Assembly (NCBI GenBank): GCA_964637165.1
Contig: CAZWVI010000003.1
Coordinates: 1-64,000 of the forward strand
Direction: 5' to 3'
Length of the DNA: 64,000 nt
Origin: CAZWVI01 sp964637165
GTDB lineage: Bacteria; Planctomycetota; UBA1135
Made by a program: the position numbers and the translations under genes. A model generated the notes under the pieces. The model was not told the origin of the DNA and did not search any database. It saw only the letters and a program-made list of their open reading frames with translations. Positions 17,305-26,534 of this stretch are shown here, in pieces (within the stretch, counting starts at the first letter, position 1; every line of letters begins with the position of its first letter).

Positions 17305-19353
17305 ATGAGTAACTTCGAAGTAAACACATTTGCCGTAATTGGCGCCGGAAACATGGGCTCCGGAATTGCCCAAAAAATTGCCACTGAAGGATACCAGGTT
17401 ATTTTGGTTGATCGCGACGAGGAATCGGCCCAAGGCGGCCTCGAGCGTATTCGCACGCTACTCAACCAAGGGGTCGAGCGAGGTATTTTCAAGCCAGAGA
17501 AGGTTGAAAAAATTCTCTCCAACGTGACCGCCACCGCCGACTGGAGCAAATTAGCCGATACTGATTTAGTAATTGAGGCGGTTTTCGAAGACCTCGAAGT
17601 TAAGCGTTCAGTCTTCAAGCAACTTTGTGAAGTCTGCAAGCCGACCGCAATCCTCGGCACCAACACATCTTCCTTTTATGTAAAAGACGTGGCCAGTGTT
17701 TGCACCAACCCTGAACGAGTAATCGGGCTTCACTACTTCTACCACCCAGCGATGAACCGCTTGGTTGAAGTTATTGGTCACGAAAACACCGCAGCTGAAG
17801 TTTTGTCAGCCGTGTGGGCCTCCCAAGAGGCTATCGGCAAAACGCCGATTCGTTCAACCGACGCTCCTGGCTTTGTAGTGAACCGCTACTTTGTTCCATG
17901 GATTAACGAGTCTGTGCGCTTGTTAGACGAGAACATCGCCGACATTGCCACCATCGAGTGGGCCGCCAAGAAGTGTTTCGGGGTCGGCATGGGGCCATTT
18001 GAGCTCATGAATGTGACTGGAGTGCCAATCAGCATGCACGCGGCCAACACGCTTGGCCATTCACTTCATTCCTTTTATTCGCCTGCCAAAGGGCTGATTG
18101 ACCAAGTTGAAAGGGGTGAGAACTGGTACTTCGAAGGCAATGTTAACGAATCTAAGTACGACCAAATTGCCGATCGCCTAATGGGTGTCACTTTTTACGT
18201 GGCTGCCCAACTGGTCCACGAAGGTGTTGGTTCCGTTGAGGACACCGACATCGGAGCACGCGTCGGGTTGCGTTGGCCAATGGGCCCCTTCCAAATGATT
18301 AACAAGGTGGGCGTTGAACGTGCCGCCAAGTTAGCTGAAGCTTTGGTGACTAGATGGGAATTGGAAGTCCCCTACCTAATCGCCAATAGCGGCGACCGCC
18401 GAATTCATATTTCAATGGTTGATTATGAAGAAGGCGAAGACATGGCTCGTGTGCGCTTCAACCGACCTGACGCGATGAACGCCTTAAATGTGCAAGTTGG
18501 CGTTCAACTTATGACCGCTATTGAGCGGGCACGTGTTAGCGGAAAAGCGGGCTTGGTGCTGCAAGGCACCGGCAAAGCATTTGTCGCCGGCGCGGACATT
18601 AAGTTCTTCGTTGACAACCTTGAACGTAACGCATTCGAACCGATTTACCATTTTGCGCGCGTGGGGCATGATTGTTTCCGCACCTTAAGCGGCAAACGCC
18701 AACCAAGTATTGCGCGCGTTCAGGGCCTTTGCCTTGGCGGCGGAGCCGAACTCGCCACCGCCTGTGACTTTGTTGTCACCTCACCAAAGGCGATGTTTGG
18801 ATTTCCTGAAACTGGGATTGGAATCATTCCTGGCTTGGGCGGAACTCAGCGCACCCCGCGTCGAATTGGACTGCCGTTAGCCAAGTGGATGATTTACACC
18901 GGCCAAATGCTCGACGCAAAAAGTGCACTCGAAATTGGTTTGGCTGACGCGGTTGTTCCCTTTTCCGAACTCGACAGCACTTGCGCCGACTTCGCCAGCA
19001 AAGGTCGCCAGGGTGAGCGCACCGCCCCAGTCACTGCCCCCAGTGAGAAATGGCAAATGCTTTGGGAATTTTTCCACGACTACACCGTTGGGGAAATTCT
19101 CGGTGGGCAAGCGGACACCAAAGGTGATCGAATGTTGGAAGGCGCAGTGAAGAAAATGGGCTTTAAGTCCGGACACGCGCTCTTCGCCGCTGAAAAAATG
19201 CTCAACGACACCAACGCCATTGGCTTGGAGTCTGGACTAGACAGAGAGCTCGACTTGTTACGCGACGTTTTCTTGCACCAAGATGCCCTCGAAGGCATGA
19301 AAGCATTGCTAGAAAATCGCCGGCCAGAATTTCAGGCACTTGAAACCGTCTAA
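17305..19353 (+). CDS. 3-hydroxyacyl-CoA dehydrogenase/enoyl-CoA hydratase fusion
   Basis: This enzyme should carry out two consecutive steps of fatty acid beta-oxidation or the reverse. The N-terminal dehydrogenase has the NAD-binding motif VIGAGNMGSGIAQ, catalytic His in GLHYFYHPAMNRLVEV and its C-terminal domain (about 185-370). The hydratase (about 375-570) has the oxyanion-hole loop FVAGADIKFF, and the two catalytic Glu in GGGAELATACD and FGFPETGIG. The order dehydrogenase-hydratase is the reverse of E. coli FadB and is known from other bacteria and archaea. No thiolase is adjacent. It is divergent from the ABC operon, with a -10-like TAGAAT near 17258. Confidence 0.93.
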   Translation: MSNFEVNTFAVIGAGNMGSGIAQKIATEGYQVILVDRDEESAQGGLERIRTLLNQGVERGIFKPEKVEKILSNVTATADWSKLADTDLVIEAVFEDLEVKRSVFKQLCEVCKPTAILGTNTSSFYVKDVASVCTNPERVIGLHYFYHPAMNRLVEVIGHENTAAEVLSAVWASQEAIGKTPIRSTDAPGFVVNRYFVPWINESVRLLDENIADIATIEWAAKKCFGVGMGPFELMNVTGVPISMHAANTLGHSLHSFYSPAKGLIDQVERGENWYFEGNVNESKYDQIADRLMGVTFYVAAQLVHEGVGSVEDTDIGARVGLRWPMGPFQMINKVGVERAAKLAEALVTRWELEVPYLIANSGDRRIHISMVDYEEGEDMARVRFNRPDAMNALNVQVGVQLMTAIERARVSGKAGLVLQGTGKAFVAGADIKFFVDNLERNAFEPIYHFARVGHDCFRTLSGKRQPSIARVQGLCLGGGAELATACDFVVTSPKAMFGFPETGIGIIPGLGGTQRTPRRIGLPLAKWMIYTGQMLDAKSALEIGLADAVVPFSELDSTCADFASKGRQGERTAPVTAPSEKWQMLWEFFHDYTVGEILGGQADTKGDRMLEGAVKKMGFKSGHALFAAEKMLNDTNAIGLESGLDRELDLLRDVFLHQDALEGMKALLENRRPEFQALETV

Positions 19354-19373
19354 TTAGGCTGCGGACTGCTTGC

Positions 19374-20462
19374 ATGATTGCTCGATACCTGTTGCTGTTT
19401 GCCTTAGTGGGGATTTCAATCTTCAGCTGCGGTTCTAATCGCGAGCCAATGGCGACTAATCATTTGCGGGCAGTCTCCTTGGCGGGTGCTGAATTTGGCA
19501 CACATAAAGTGGGGTTTAGCTCTGATGAACCAGGCGTTTTCGACCAAGACTACACCTGGAACTCCAAGGAATCGGTGGATTGGTTTGCTGAACGTGGCGT
19601 GGCCATTTTTAGGATTCCCTTTCGGTGGGAGCGGCTTCAGCCAGAATTAATGGGTCCGCTCGACCCAAAGGAATTGGCCCGCTTAAAGAAAATGGCTGGC
19701 TGGGTTAGCAAGTCCGGCGGCAAATCGCTGCTCGACCTGCACAACTATGGTCGGTACTTTTTGAACAAGGATGGCGAAGTTGTGGAAGCCAAATTAGGTA
19801 GCCAAGATTTGCCTGAAATTGCCCTGGTTAACTTTTGGCAAAAGTTGGCAAGTGAATTCGCGGGGAATCCTAGTATCTATGGATATGGAATCATGAACGA
19901 GCCTCACGACCTTGCCTTGGGTGTGTGGAAATCTGCCTCCCAGGCCGTGGTAACTGGAATTCGCGAAATTGGCGACCATCGGCTTATTTTGGTGGCTGGA
20001 GACCGTTGGTCCAATTCTGAAATGTGGGTGGAAAACAACGGCCAGCATGCCTGGATTGAAGATTCCGCAAACGCCCTCGCTTACGAGGCTCATTGCTATT
20101 TTGATTTTGACGCAAGTGGCCAGTACAGAACTGGTTACAACCGTGAGCTGCGGCTAGACCCAGACCTAGAACAGCGGGCTCAACAACGTCTGCAACCATT
20201 CATTAATTGGTGTCGGACTAATAAGGTTAGGGGGTTTTTGGGCGAGATCGGCGTACCCAGCCACGAGCCACGCTGGGAAGCTCTGCTAAAAAATGCGCTC
20301 TCTATCCTAGATATGGCTGAGATACCAAGTTGCTATTGGGCGGCTGGCGAATGGTGGGGCGAATATCCGCTCTCAATTCAGCCAAAAGAAGATTTTTCGC
20401 GCTCTTCGCACCAAACGATTACACCACCATGGCTGGTTCAAATGAATGGCGCCAATGGTTAA
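19374..20462 (+). CDS. Glycoside hydrolase family 5 lipoprotein
   Basis: A lipoprotein signal (ISIFSCGS) precedes a GH5-type (beta/alpha)8 domain. The motif GYGIMNEPHDL supplies the acid/base Glu and RGFLGEIGVPS the nucleophile Glu. The strand pattern FRIPFRWERLQPE and LLDLHNYGR is characteristic. It probably cleaves beta-glucans or mannans at the cell surface or periplasm. The gene begins 20 nt after the upstream stop. The last 34 nt overlap a short open frame in another phase that looks like the end of a membrane barrel protein. Confidence 0.88.
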   Translation: MIARYLLLFALVGISIFSCGSNREPMATNHLRAVSLAGAEFGTHKVGFSSDEPGVFDQDYTWNSKESVDWFAERGVAIFRIPFRWERLQPELMGPLDPKELARLKKMAGWVSKSGGKSLLDLHNYGRYFLNKDGEVVEAKLGSQDLPEIALVNFWQKLASEFAGNPSIYGYGIMNEPHDLALGVWKSASQAVVTGIREIGDHRLILVAGDRWSNSEMWVENNGQHAWIEDSANALAYEAHCYFDFDASGQYRTGYNRELRLDPDLEQRAQQRLQPFINWCRTNKVRGFLGEIGVPSHEPRWEALLKNALSILDMAEIPSCYWAAGEWWGEYPLSIQPKEDFSRSSHQTITPPWLVQMNGANG

Positions 20463-20674
20463 GTCGCGATCACTTCAAAGGTGCTAACCAAACTTGGTAC
20501 GACGCGTCCTTTACTGGAATCTGGGATTCTGACGGAGACTTCTACAACCAAATTCGAGCGGGACTTCACTACGATTACAGCCCTGACGTTGCTCTTGAAA
20601 TCAGAACTGGAATCCTAAACTCTGCTTTCTACAACACCGCCGAAGCTGGCGGATACCTAGTCGTATCCTTCTAG
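20429..20674 (+). pseudogene. Possible C-terminal remnant of an outer-membrane barrel protein
   Basis: A frame starting at ATG 20429 encodes about 81 residues with alternating polar and apolar residues (IRAGLHYDYSPDVALEIRTG) and ends GYLVVSF, where the terminal Phe is typical of outer-membrane beta-barrels. It overlaps the GH5 end by 34 nt in a different phase and has no ribosome-binding site. It is far too short for a barrel, so I read it as a decayed or truncated gene end. It could also be a small unknown protein. Confidence 0.35.
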
Positions 20675-20705
20675 TCCACGCTAAGCAGCATTTTCTTTTC
20701 TGATA

Positions 20706-20717
20706 TAGAATAAGTAA
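20706..20717 (+). promoter_or_regulatory. -10 element of the lectin gene
   Basis: TAGAAT at 20706-20711 is 6 nt before the ATG at 20718. If used, transcription would begin at the start codon and the mRNA would be leaderless. Confidence 0.45.
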
Positions 20718-21950
20718 ATGCTGCTCTCCGCCACATTAGCCTTAGCGTTCGCCCAAACTACTTTTCTCAGCGAAGATTTTAGTTCTGGAAGTGTCCCGCC
20801 AACTGGGTGGGTAGAGTTAAATAATGGGAATTCCCTTGGTTGGGAAGCCGGCTCCACGACCAGCCAGGACGCATGGCACGATGACTTTTCTGGGTGGAAT
20901 GACAACTCCTTGGTTTCACCACAAGTCGACTTAAGTAGCGCGACCCTAGTTGGATTACACTTCGATCAAAATGTAGCTTTTGCCTCGTGGCGCGACCACC
21001 ACTACATAAACGTATCGTTAGATAACGGCATAACTTTCATTACTGTTAAAGATGAATTATCCGGTGACGGCCAAAGCGCAGTCGACATTGATTTATCAAA
21101 CTACGCTGGAGTTTCCGGGCTTAATATTTCATTTCAATACACCGGTGATTACGCTTCAGAATGGAGCATCGACAACATTTTGTTAGATGATTCAAACTTG
21201 CCGCCGCCGCCAACTATTTTGACGACTGCGGTCAATCCAGCAAATGGTCACACCTATCATTTACTTGAACAACTTTCGTGGACTGCCGGCGAGGCGGCAG
21301 CCGTACAACTTGGCGGGCATTTAGCCACCGTGCGCAGTCAATCCGAAAATGATTGGATTTTGCAACAGTTTGGAAACTGGAACGGTCAAGACCGCGACCT
21401 TTGGATTGGATTAAACGATGTCGCCGTCGAAGGAAACTTTGAGTGGACAAGTGGTGAAGCTGTCACCTTTACGAACTGGGCACCCGGCCAACCGGATAAC
21501 AATGGAGCCACTGGTGAACAATACACTCATCTTTACGGCGCCAATAGCCCCTACGGTAGTGGACAATGGAACGATATGTTCGACGCAAGTTCAACAAGTT
21601 GGAGCCCTGGCTATTTTGCGGTTGTAGAACTCGGCGGCGGCGTTCCCTACATGACCGTTAACAATCTTGTTGCCGCGCAAACCGCAACGATTAATTTTGA
21701 CAATTGCACGCCAAGTGGAATCATTTACTTTGTTTGGTCGTCCACCGGTGGTGGCCCGATTCAAACTGCGTTTGGAACGGGTTATGTCAGCCACCCGCTA
21801 CACATCACGCCTTTAGCGGCAAATGGCAATGGACAAGGAAGTCTTTCGATTCCGGTTCCAGCCACTGCCTCCGGTTTACAAATCTGGATGCATGGCCTAG
21901 ACCACACATCGGGAATTATGCTTAACGCCTTAGCCTTAGTTGTTGGCTGA
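20718..21950 (+). CDS. Secreted protein with C-type lectin domain
   Basis: A short signal peptide (MLLSATLALAFA) leads into a MAM/cleaved-adhesin-like domain (about 15-155, starting FLSEDFSSGSVPPTGWVELN). A C-type lectin-like domain follows at about 165-310, with LWIGLNDVAVEGNFEWTSG, the sugar-specificity motif QPDN and the calcium site WND. QPD is the galactose-type version of the motif. The last 100 residues form an extra beta domain. It may bind extracellular glycans next to the GH5 enzyme, which is inference. The 3' end overlaps the convergent nuclease gene by 15 nt. Confidence 0.85.
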   Translation: MLLSATLALAFAQTTFLSEDFSSGSVPPTGWVELNNGNSLGWEAGSTTSQDAWHDDFSGWNDNSLVSPQVDLSSATLVGLHFDQNVAFASWRDHHYINVSLDNGITFITVKDELSGDGQSAVDIDLSNYAGVSGLNISFQYTGDYASEWSIDNILLDDSNLPPPPTILTTAVNPANGHTYHLLEQLSWTAGEAAAVQLGGHLATVRSQSENDWILQQFGNWNGQDRDLWIGLNDVAVEGNFEWTSGEAVTFTNWAPGQPDNNGATGEQYTHLYGANSPYGSGQWNDMFDASSTSWSPGYFAVVELGGGVPYMTVNNLVAAQTATINFDNCTPSGIIYFVWSSTGGGPIQTAFGTGYVSHPLHITPLAANGNGQGSLSIPVPATASGLQIWMHGLDHTSGIMLNALALVVG

Positions 21951-22850
21951 TTCGCAAATTGCTCTAAAGCGGCAACGCGCGCATCCGTCCGGCGCACCCG
22001 ATGTTGGCCAGTTCGCCATTTCAACAGGATCTACATCTGGGTCATAGTGGACTTCCATCATTTCACGCACTGATTCTGACATGCGATCTTGCACTATCGA
22101 CAAGTGATCTATATCAACTTTTAGATGCTTAACTTTTTCGGCATTCAAGTAAGCCGCGTGCAGGTGAATTGAGTCAGGGTCAGCACCCCACTTTTCGCAC
22201 GCGTAAAGTGCATAGGTGTAAAGTTGGAAGTCATCTTCTTCGCGCGGGCGACCAGTTTTCCAATCCCAAATGTGAACTTGGTACTCGCTATCAATGTATG
22301 CGAAATCAGGCACGGCATAAACTTTGGTGCCCATAAATTGATAGGTGTCCAGAGATTCAACCGACCGCCAAGTGTCTGGGTGAGCTTCGCGTACCGGGGC
22401 CAAATCAGGCGACTCGGAAAAATACTTTGCGCAGCGCTGAAACATTTCGCGCACATAGTCAGTGCGATCCTTAGGAATCTCAAGACCGTAATGATGTTCC
22501 TCAAGATGGGTGGCTTTGTTGGGGCGGGCCTTCCAACCATCGGTTGAAGATTGCCGCCAACCTTCACGAAATAATTCGACCGCCTCTTCGTAAAGTTCGG
22601 CGGTATTCATCGTGGTGCCGGCTTGCTTGTGGTGGAACCACTTTTCTAATGCCACATGCATGCGGTCGCCGGCAAATGCCGGCAGAGAAGTTAGACACTT
22701 CAAAATCATGGTGTCGTACTTTTCCGCACGCGGACGCTCGCCCCACCAATTCCACGAGGCATAGCGTGCGTAGTAATACTCACGCTTACAGCGCCCAAAC
22801 TCGCGCGCCCGCGAAGCGGACCACGACAATTCACATTTAATTTCAGTCAT
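21936..22850 (-). CDS. PD-(D/E)XK nuclease with a Cys cluster
   Basis: The catalytic core AVPDFAYIDSEYQVHIWDWKTGRP supplies the Asp and the (D/E)xK of the RecB-like PD-(D/E)XK family (PDDEXK_1). One Cys lies near the N terminus (FGRCKREYYY) and three lie at the C terminus (CARCRFRAIC), the same layout as the iron-sulfur nucleases Cas4 and AddB. A 4Fe-4S cluster is therefore likely. I prefer the ATG at 22850, preceded by AGGTGG, over the TTG four codons upstream. It is not next to a helicase or a cas gene (cas9 is 6 kb away), so its pathway is open. Confidence 0.8.
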   Translation of the reverse strand: MTEIKCELSWSASRAREFGRCKREYYYARYASWNWWGERPRAEKYDTMILKCLTSLPAFAGDRMHVALEKWFHHKQAGTTMNTAELYEEAVELFREGWRQSSTDGWKARPNKATHLEEHHYGLEIPKDRTDYVREMFQRCAKYFSESPDLAPVREAHPDTWRSVESLDTYQFMGTKVYAVPDFAYIDSEYQVHIWDWKTGRPREEDDFQLYTYALYACEKWGADPDSIHLHAAYLNAEKVKHLKVDIDHLSIVQDRMSESVREMMEVHYDPDVDPVEMANWPTSGAPDGCARCRFRAICESANN

Positions 22851-22886
22851 TGCCACCTGCAAAGTTTAACAGGCGGGGCCTTTAAA

Positions 22887-24407
22887 TTAGTGCTTAAAGT
22901 GGCGAGTTCCAGTATGAACCATGCACACTTTTTTCACATCGCAAGCTGCCGTTACGGCGGCGTCTTTTACTGAGCCGCCTGGTTGCACAATCGCAATAAT
23001 GCCAGCATCTGCCAACGCTTCGGGCCCGTCAGGGAACGGGAAGAACGCGTCTGATCCGGCAACACTTCCGTGTGCGCGGTCGCCGGCTTTTTCTACGGCA
23101 ATTTTTGAAGAATCAACGCGACTCATTTGGCCTGCGCCGGCGCCAACCAACATGCCATCGTTAACTAAACAAATGGCATTCGACTTTAAGTGCTTAACAA
23201 GCGTTTGAGCCAAACGCATATCAGCTTCGCGGCCATCTGGAATAGCAATTTCTCCGGCAACTTTAAAGTCCGCGGTAAACCCATTTAAGTCGTCCGAGCC
23301 TTGAGACAGTGTTCCGCCCCAAATACGGCGCGCTTCCATTTGACTACGTTGAGCACCAATGTTCTCCAATTTAACAATGCGTAAGTTTGCACCCCACTTA
23401 GGGCCGTTGCGCAAAATTTCAATTGCCTCATCTTCAAAATCGTTCGCCGCCAACACTTCTACGAAGTGGCCGGGGCTCGTTAAGTATTCGGCACAGGCTT
23501 TATCAAGCGTTCCGTGCACTGCAATCACTGAACCGAATGCGGAAAGCGGATCGCCATTCCAGGCGCGCTCAAGTGCTTCGGCGCAATCTTTACCAAAAGC
23601 TGCGCCGCATGGATTCGTATGCTTTACAACCACAACCGCGGGCGAAGGCAAATCATTAACCGCGCAAACCGCACCATCTAAATCTAACCAGTTGTTGTAC
23701 GACAACGCTTTGCCACCCGGCAAAATTTGGGCCGCGCCTAAACCGGTGCGGCTGGCATCGGGATAAAAGCCTGCACTTTGGTGAGGGTTTTCGCCATAGC
23801 GTAATTCGCCGCCTTGCTGACGTGCAAACCACTGACCAATCGCGGTGTCGTATTCGCCGGTGCGCGCAAAAACTTTCGCGGCGAGTTCGCGGCGCGTTTG
23901 CAATGTTGTCCCACCTGCGGCAACTTCATTGATAACTTTTGCGTAATCGATGGGATCGCAAACAACCGCAACTGAATCGTGATTTTTAGCCGCTGACCGC
24001 AACATGCTTGGACCACCAATATCAATTTTTTCAATAATCTCTTCGCGAGTTCCACCCGCGGCAACCGTTTCTTCAAACGGATAAAGATTTACGCACACTA
24101 AGTCGATTGGCCCAATGTTGTGTTGCTCCATTGCGTCAAGATGCGTTTGCGAATCGCGGCGCGCCAACAAGCCGCCGTGAATCATTGGGTGCAAAGTTTT
24201 CACACGACCGTCCATCATTTCTGGAAAGCCGGTGTAATCCGCAACCTCAATAACCGGCAAGCCGGCATCAACTAAAGCGCGCATGGTGCCGCCGGTTGAA
24301 AGCAACTCAGCGCCTTGGGCGTGCAAAGCTTGAGCAAGTTCAACAACACCATCTTTATAGAACACGCTCAAAAGAGCGCGGCGGATTGGAGTACGGTCGT
24401 TAGACAT
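22887..24407 (-). CDS. purH: Bifunctional AICAR transformylase/IMP cyclohydrolase PurH
   Basis: It performs the last two steps of purine synthesis to IMP. The cyclohydrolase part (about 1-195) begins RRALLSVFYKDGVVELAQAL with GGTMRAL and ADYTGFPEMMDGRVKTLHP. The transformylase part starts after the IDIGGPSMLRSAAKN region and includes VVVKHTNPCGAA and the end motif KKVCMVHTGTRHFKH. The start at 24407 (GGAG upstream) fits 13 nt after the prfB stop, so the longer frame is rejected. Length is normal. It is cotranscribed with prfB. Confidence 0.95.
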   Translation of the reverse strand: MSNDRTPIRRALLSVFYKDGVVELAQALHAQGAELLSTGGTMRALVDAGLPVIEVADYTGFPEMMDGRVKTLHPMIHGGLLARRDSQTHLDAMEQHNIGPIDLVCVNLYPFEETVAAGGTREEIIEKIDIGGPSMLRSAAKNHDSVAVVCDPIDYAKVINEVAAGGTTLQTRRELAAKVFARTGEYDTAIGQWFARQQGGELRYGENPHQSAGFYPDASRTGLGAAQILPGGKALSYNNWLDLDGAVCAVNDLPSPAVVVVKHTNPCGAAFGKDCAEALERAWNGDPLSAFGSVIAVHGTLDKACAEYLTSPGHFVEVLAANDFEDEAIEILRNGPKWGANLRIVKLENIGAQRSQMEARRIWGGTLSQGSDDLNGFTADFKVAGEIAIPDGREADMRLAQTLVKHLKSNAICLVNDGMLVGAGAGQMSRVDSSKIAVEKAGDRAHGSVAGSDAFFPFPDGPEALADAGIIAIVQPGGSVKDAAVTAACDVKKVCMVHTGTRHFKH

Positions 24408-24420
24408 TGAGGGGTCTCCG

Positions 24421-25515
24421 CTAGGAGCTTCGAGAACGTAGGTATTCTTCGATGAAGTCATCGATTTCTCCGTCAAGGACGGCTTGGGTATTTCCGGTTT
24501 CGTGGTTAGTCCGATGGTCTTTCACCATCTGGTATGGATGTATGACATAAGAACGCATTTGCGAACCCCAGGCGATTTCACCTTTTTCGGAGTACATCTT
24601 TTGCAATTCATCGTCGTGTTCGCGTTCGCGCAACTCATACATTTTGGCTTTCAACATGCCCAATGCAGTCGCGCGGTTTTTGTGTTGCGAACGTTCGTTT
24701 TGGCATTGCACCACAATGCCGGTTGGCTCGTGAGTCATGCGCACCGCCGAATCAGTTTTGTTCACGTGCTGGCCTCCAGCACCGCCGGCGCGATAAGTAT
24801 CCACTCGCACATCACTCATATCAATTTCGATTTCAACGTTGTCGTCGAACTCCGGCATAACTTCCACCGCCGCAAAAGATGTGTGGCGCCGCGACTGAGA
24901 ATCGAAAGGCGAAATTCGCACTAACCTATGTACACCACGTTCAGCCTTCAGCCAACCGTAAGCATATGGGCCCTTAATGTGGATTGTGCTCCCGCGAATC
25001 CCAGCTTCATCAGCTTCTTCGCGGTCAATAATCTCAACCGCAAAGCCGCGCCGCTCGGCCCAACGCAAATAAAGCCGCTCAAGGATTTCGGTGAAATCGG
25101 CGGCATCAACACCGCCAGCTCCTGAATGAACTGACAAATATGCCGAACGGTGGTCGTTCTCGCCACCCAACATCACTTGAAATTCAAGATCATCGACTTG
25201 TTTTTGCAGTTTACTAACCGCGGCAATCAAATCGACCTCAACCTCCTCGGCTCCCATCTCTTCGCCCAACTCGGCCAGTGTGTCAATCTCTTCGACAATC
25301 TCGACCACCTTGTCAATCGGCTCAGTAACCGCCTTGGCGATTTTCAGATCTGCAATAACCGCTTGAGCTTTTTCCTGGTCATCCCAGAAATCGCCTGCCG
25401 ACATAAGCTCCTCCAGCTCGGCGCGCTTTTCGCTTTTCTTAAAGAAATCGAGGGTCTCTTTAATTTGCTCAAGGCGACGGCTGATTTCAGCGGCGCGGTC
25501 CAGATGTTCTTTCAT
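24421..25515 (-). CDS. prfB: Peptide chain release factor 2
   Basis: RF2 recognises UGA and UAA stop codons. The SPF specificity tripeptide is present in RISPFDSQSRRHTSF and the catalytic GGQ in AGGAGGQHVNKTDSAVR. The start is ATG 25515 because the frame before it lacks RF2 similarity and crosses the divergent DHH gene. The in-frame UGA programmed frameshift found in many prfB genes near codon 25 is absent: the site reads CTC GAT without interruption. A -10-like TATCCT is 46 nt upstream (25566-25561). Confidence 0.95.
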   Translation of the reverse strand: MKEHLDRAAEISRRLEQIKETLDFFKKSEKRAELEELMSAGDFWDDQEKAQAVIADLKIAKAVTEPIDKVVEIVEEIDTLAELGEEMGAEEVEVDLIAAVSKLQKQVDDLEFQVMLGGENDHRSAYLSVHSGAGGVDAADFTEILERLYLRWAERRGFAVEIIDREEADEAGIRGSTIHIKGPYAYGWLKAERGVHRLVRISPFDSQSRRHTSFAAVEVMPEFDDNVEIEIDMSDVRVDTYRAGGAGGQHVNKTDSAVRMTHEPTGIVVQCQNERSQHKNRATALGMLKAKMYELREREHDDELQKMYSEKGEIAWGSQMRSYVIHPYQMVKDHRTNHETGNTQAVLDGEIDDFIEEYLRSRSS

Positions 25516-25571
25516 TAATTTTCTTCGGGAGAAAGGCGAAAAACCACAACTCCCGCGCATAGGATACCGCC

Positions 25572-26486
25572 GTGCCAAGCGTCCCTGAAGTCCGCCTTTG
25601 CCGACCTGGAAAACAACCCCCAAGCGGTGCGTTGAACGGGAAAATTGTTGTTCTTGATTTGGCCTTCAACGGCGACAATCCGCAAAACGACATCAATTGG
25701 GCCAACGCGCTTGGCGAACGGCTAATCGCTTGGGTAGACCACCACGACCAAGAAATCTGGAACTCACTAAATGATGACCGCCGCTTTGTGTTGACCCCGC
25801 GCCAACACGCCCCTGCTTGTCCGCCGTTGATCACAAAATCTTTGGTCGCTGAGCGCGGCGCCGCCGACACCATTTTGTGCCACGGCGATTTAGATGGCAT
25901 TTTGTCCGCGGCCAAGTGGTGGATTCTCCAAGACGGCGGAATTGTCCCCGAGTGGCTCGACCCAGACAGCGAGGTCGCCGACAGCCGCCGCGGTGTTTTC
26001 ACCAGCCGCGGTGAATTCTTTGACCACGCCCTGCGCGGTGGAAATGACGCAATCCGCCGACTAATTGTCAAAGCTGTTTACGCCGAAGCGATGGGCATCG
26101 ATTTCTCGCCACACCACCAAGCCAAATTAGAAATGGCGGTTGAAGCCCATCACCAATGTGTGCAAAACTCTCTCGACCAACTCGAGCGAGCCGTAGTCCT
26201 CGATGATATCCCCGAAAGCGCCGTCTACCTAGACATGCTCCAAGCGTTTGGGCGCATTGACCTAACTGAAATCCTGTTGGCACTCCAAGGCGAGCACGAC
26301 TGGGTAATCCTGCGCGCACGCGGAAAGGGCAACACCATTAAATGGTTGGTCGGTTGTGACCCCGAGCGGTCGGGCCTTGATTTGCGCCAAGAATTCAAAC
26401 TCCAAGGCTTTGCACCATTTCGGGTACATGTGACGTTCGAACAACTTCATAAGCGACTCCCAAGTTCAAAACTGCCGCTAGGCTAA
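25572..26486 (+). CDS. DHH-superfamily phosphoesterase-like protein
   Basis: The 304-residue protein shows the DHH signature as WVDHHDQEIW at about residue 56 and a second metal-binding motif CHGDLDGILSAAKWW at about 100. Early Asp residues (VVLDLAFNGDNP) occupy the position of motif I. RecJ/NrnA-type proteins cleave nucleotides or short RNAs using these residues. The GTG start at 25572 is 57 nt from the divergent prfB start. The C-terminal half does not show a clear DHHA1 GGGH motif, so the substrate is uncertain. Confidence 0.6.
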   Translation: MPSVPEVRLCRPGKQPPSGALNGKIVVLDLAFNGDNPQNDINWANALGERLIAWVDHHDQEIWNSLNDDRRFVLTPRQHAPACPPLITKSLVAERGAADTILCHGDLDGILSAAKWWILQDGGIVPEWLDPDSEVADSRRGVFTSRGEFFDHALRGGNDAIRRLIVKAVYAEAMGIDFSPHHQAKLEMAVEAHHQCVQNSLDQLERAVVLDDIPESAVYLDMLQAFGRIDLTEILLALQGEHDWVILRARGKGNTIKWLVGCDPERSGLDLRQEFKLQGFAPFRVHVTFEQLHKRLPSSKLPLG

Positions 26487-26534
26487 ACTTCTCGCCCTCG
26501 CTTTTGGCGAAGAACACCCCCAATCAATTAAATC

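Noticed and set aside
17242..17433. N-terminal extension of the ABC ATPase
   Set aside because: It would overlap the divergent dehydrogenase start, shows no similarity, and a GTG sits exactly at the usual family start.
25487..26071. 194-residue minus-strand frame opposite the DHH-like gene
   Set aside because: The plus-strand frame carries the DHH and GDLDG motifs; the minus frame has low-complexity composition and is a shadow.
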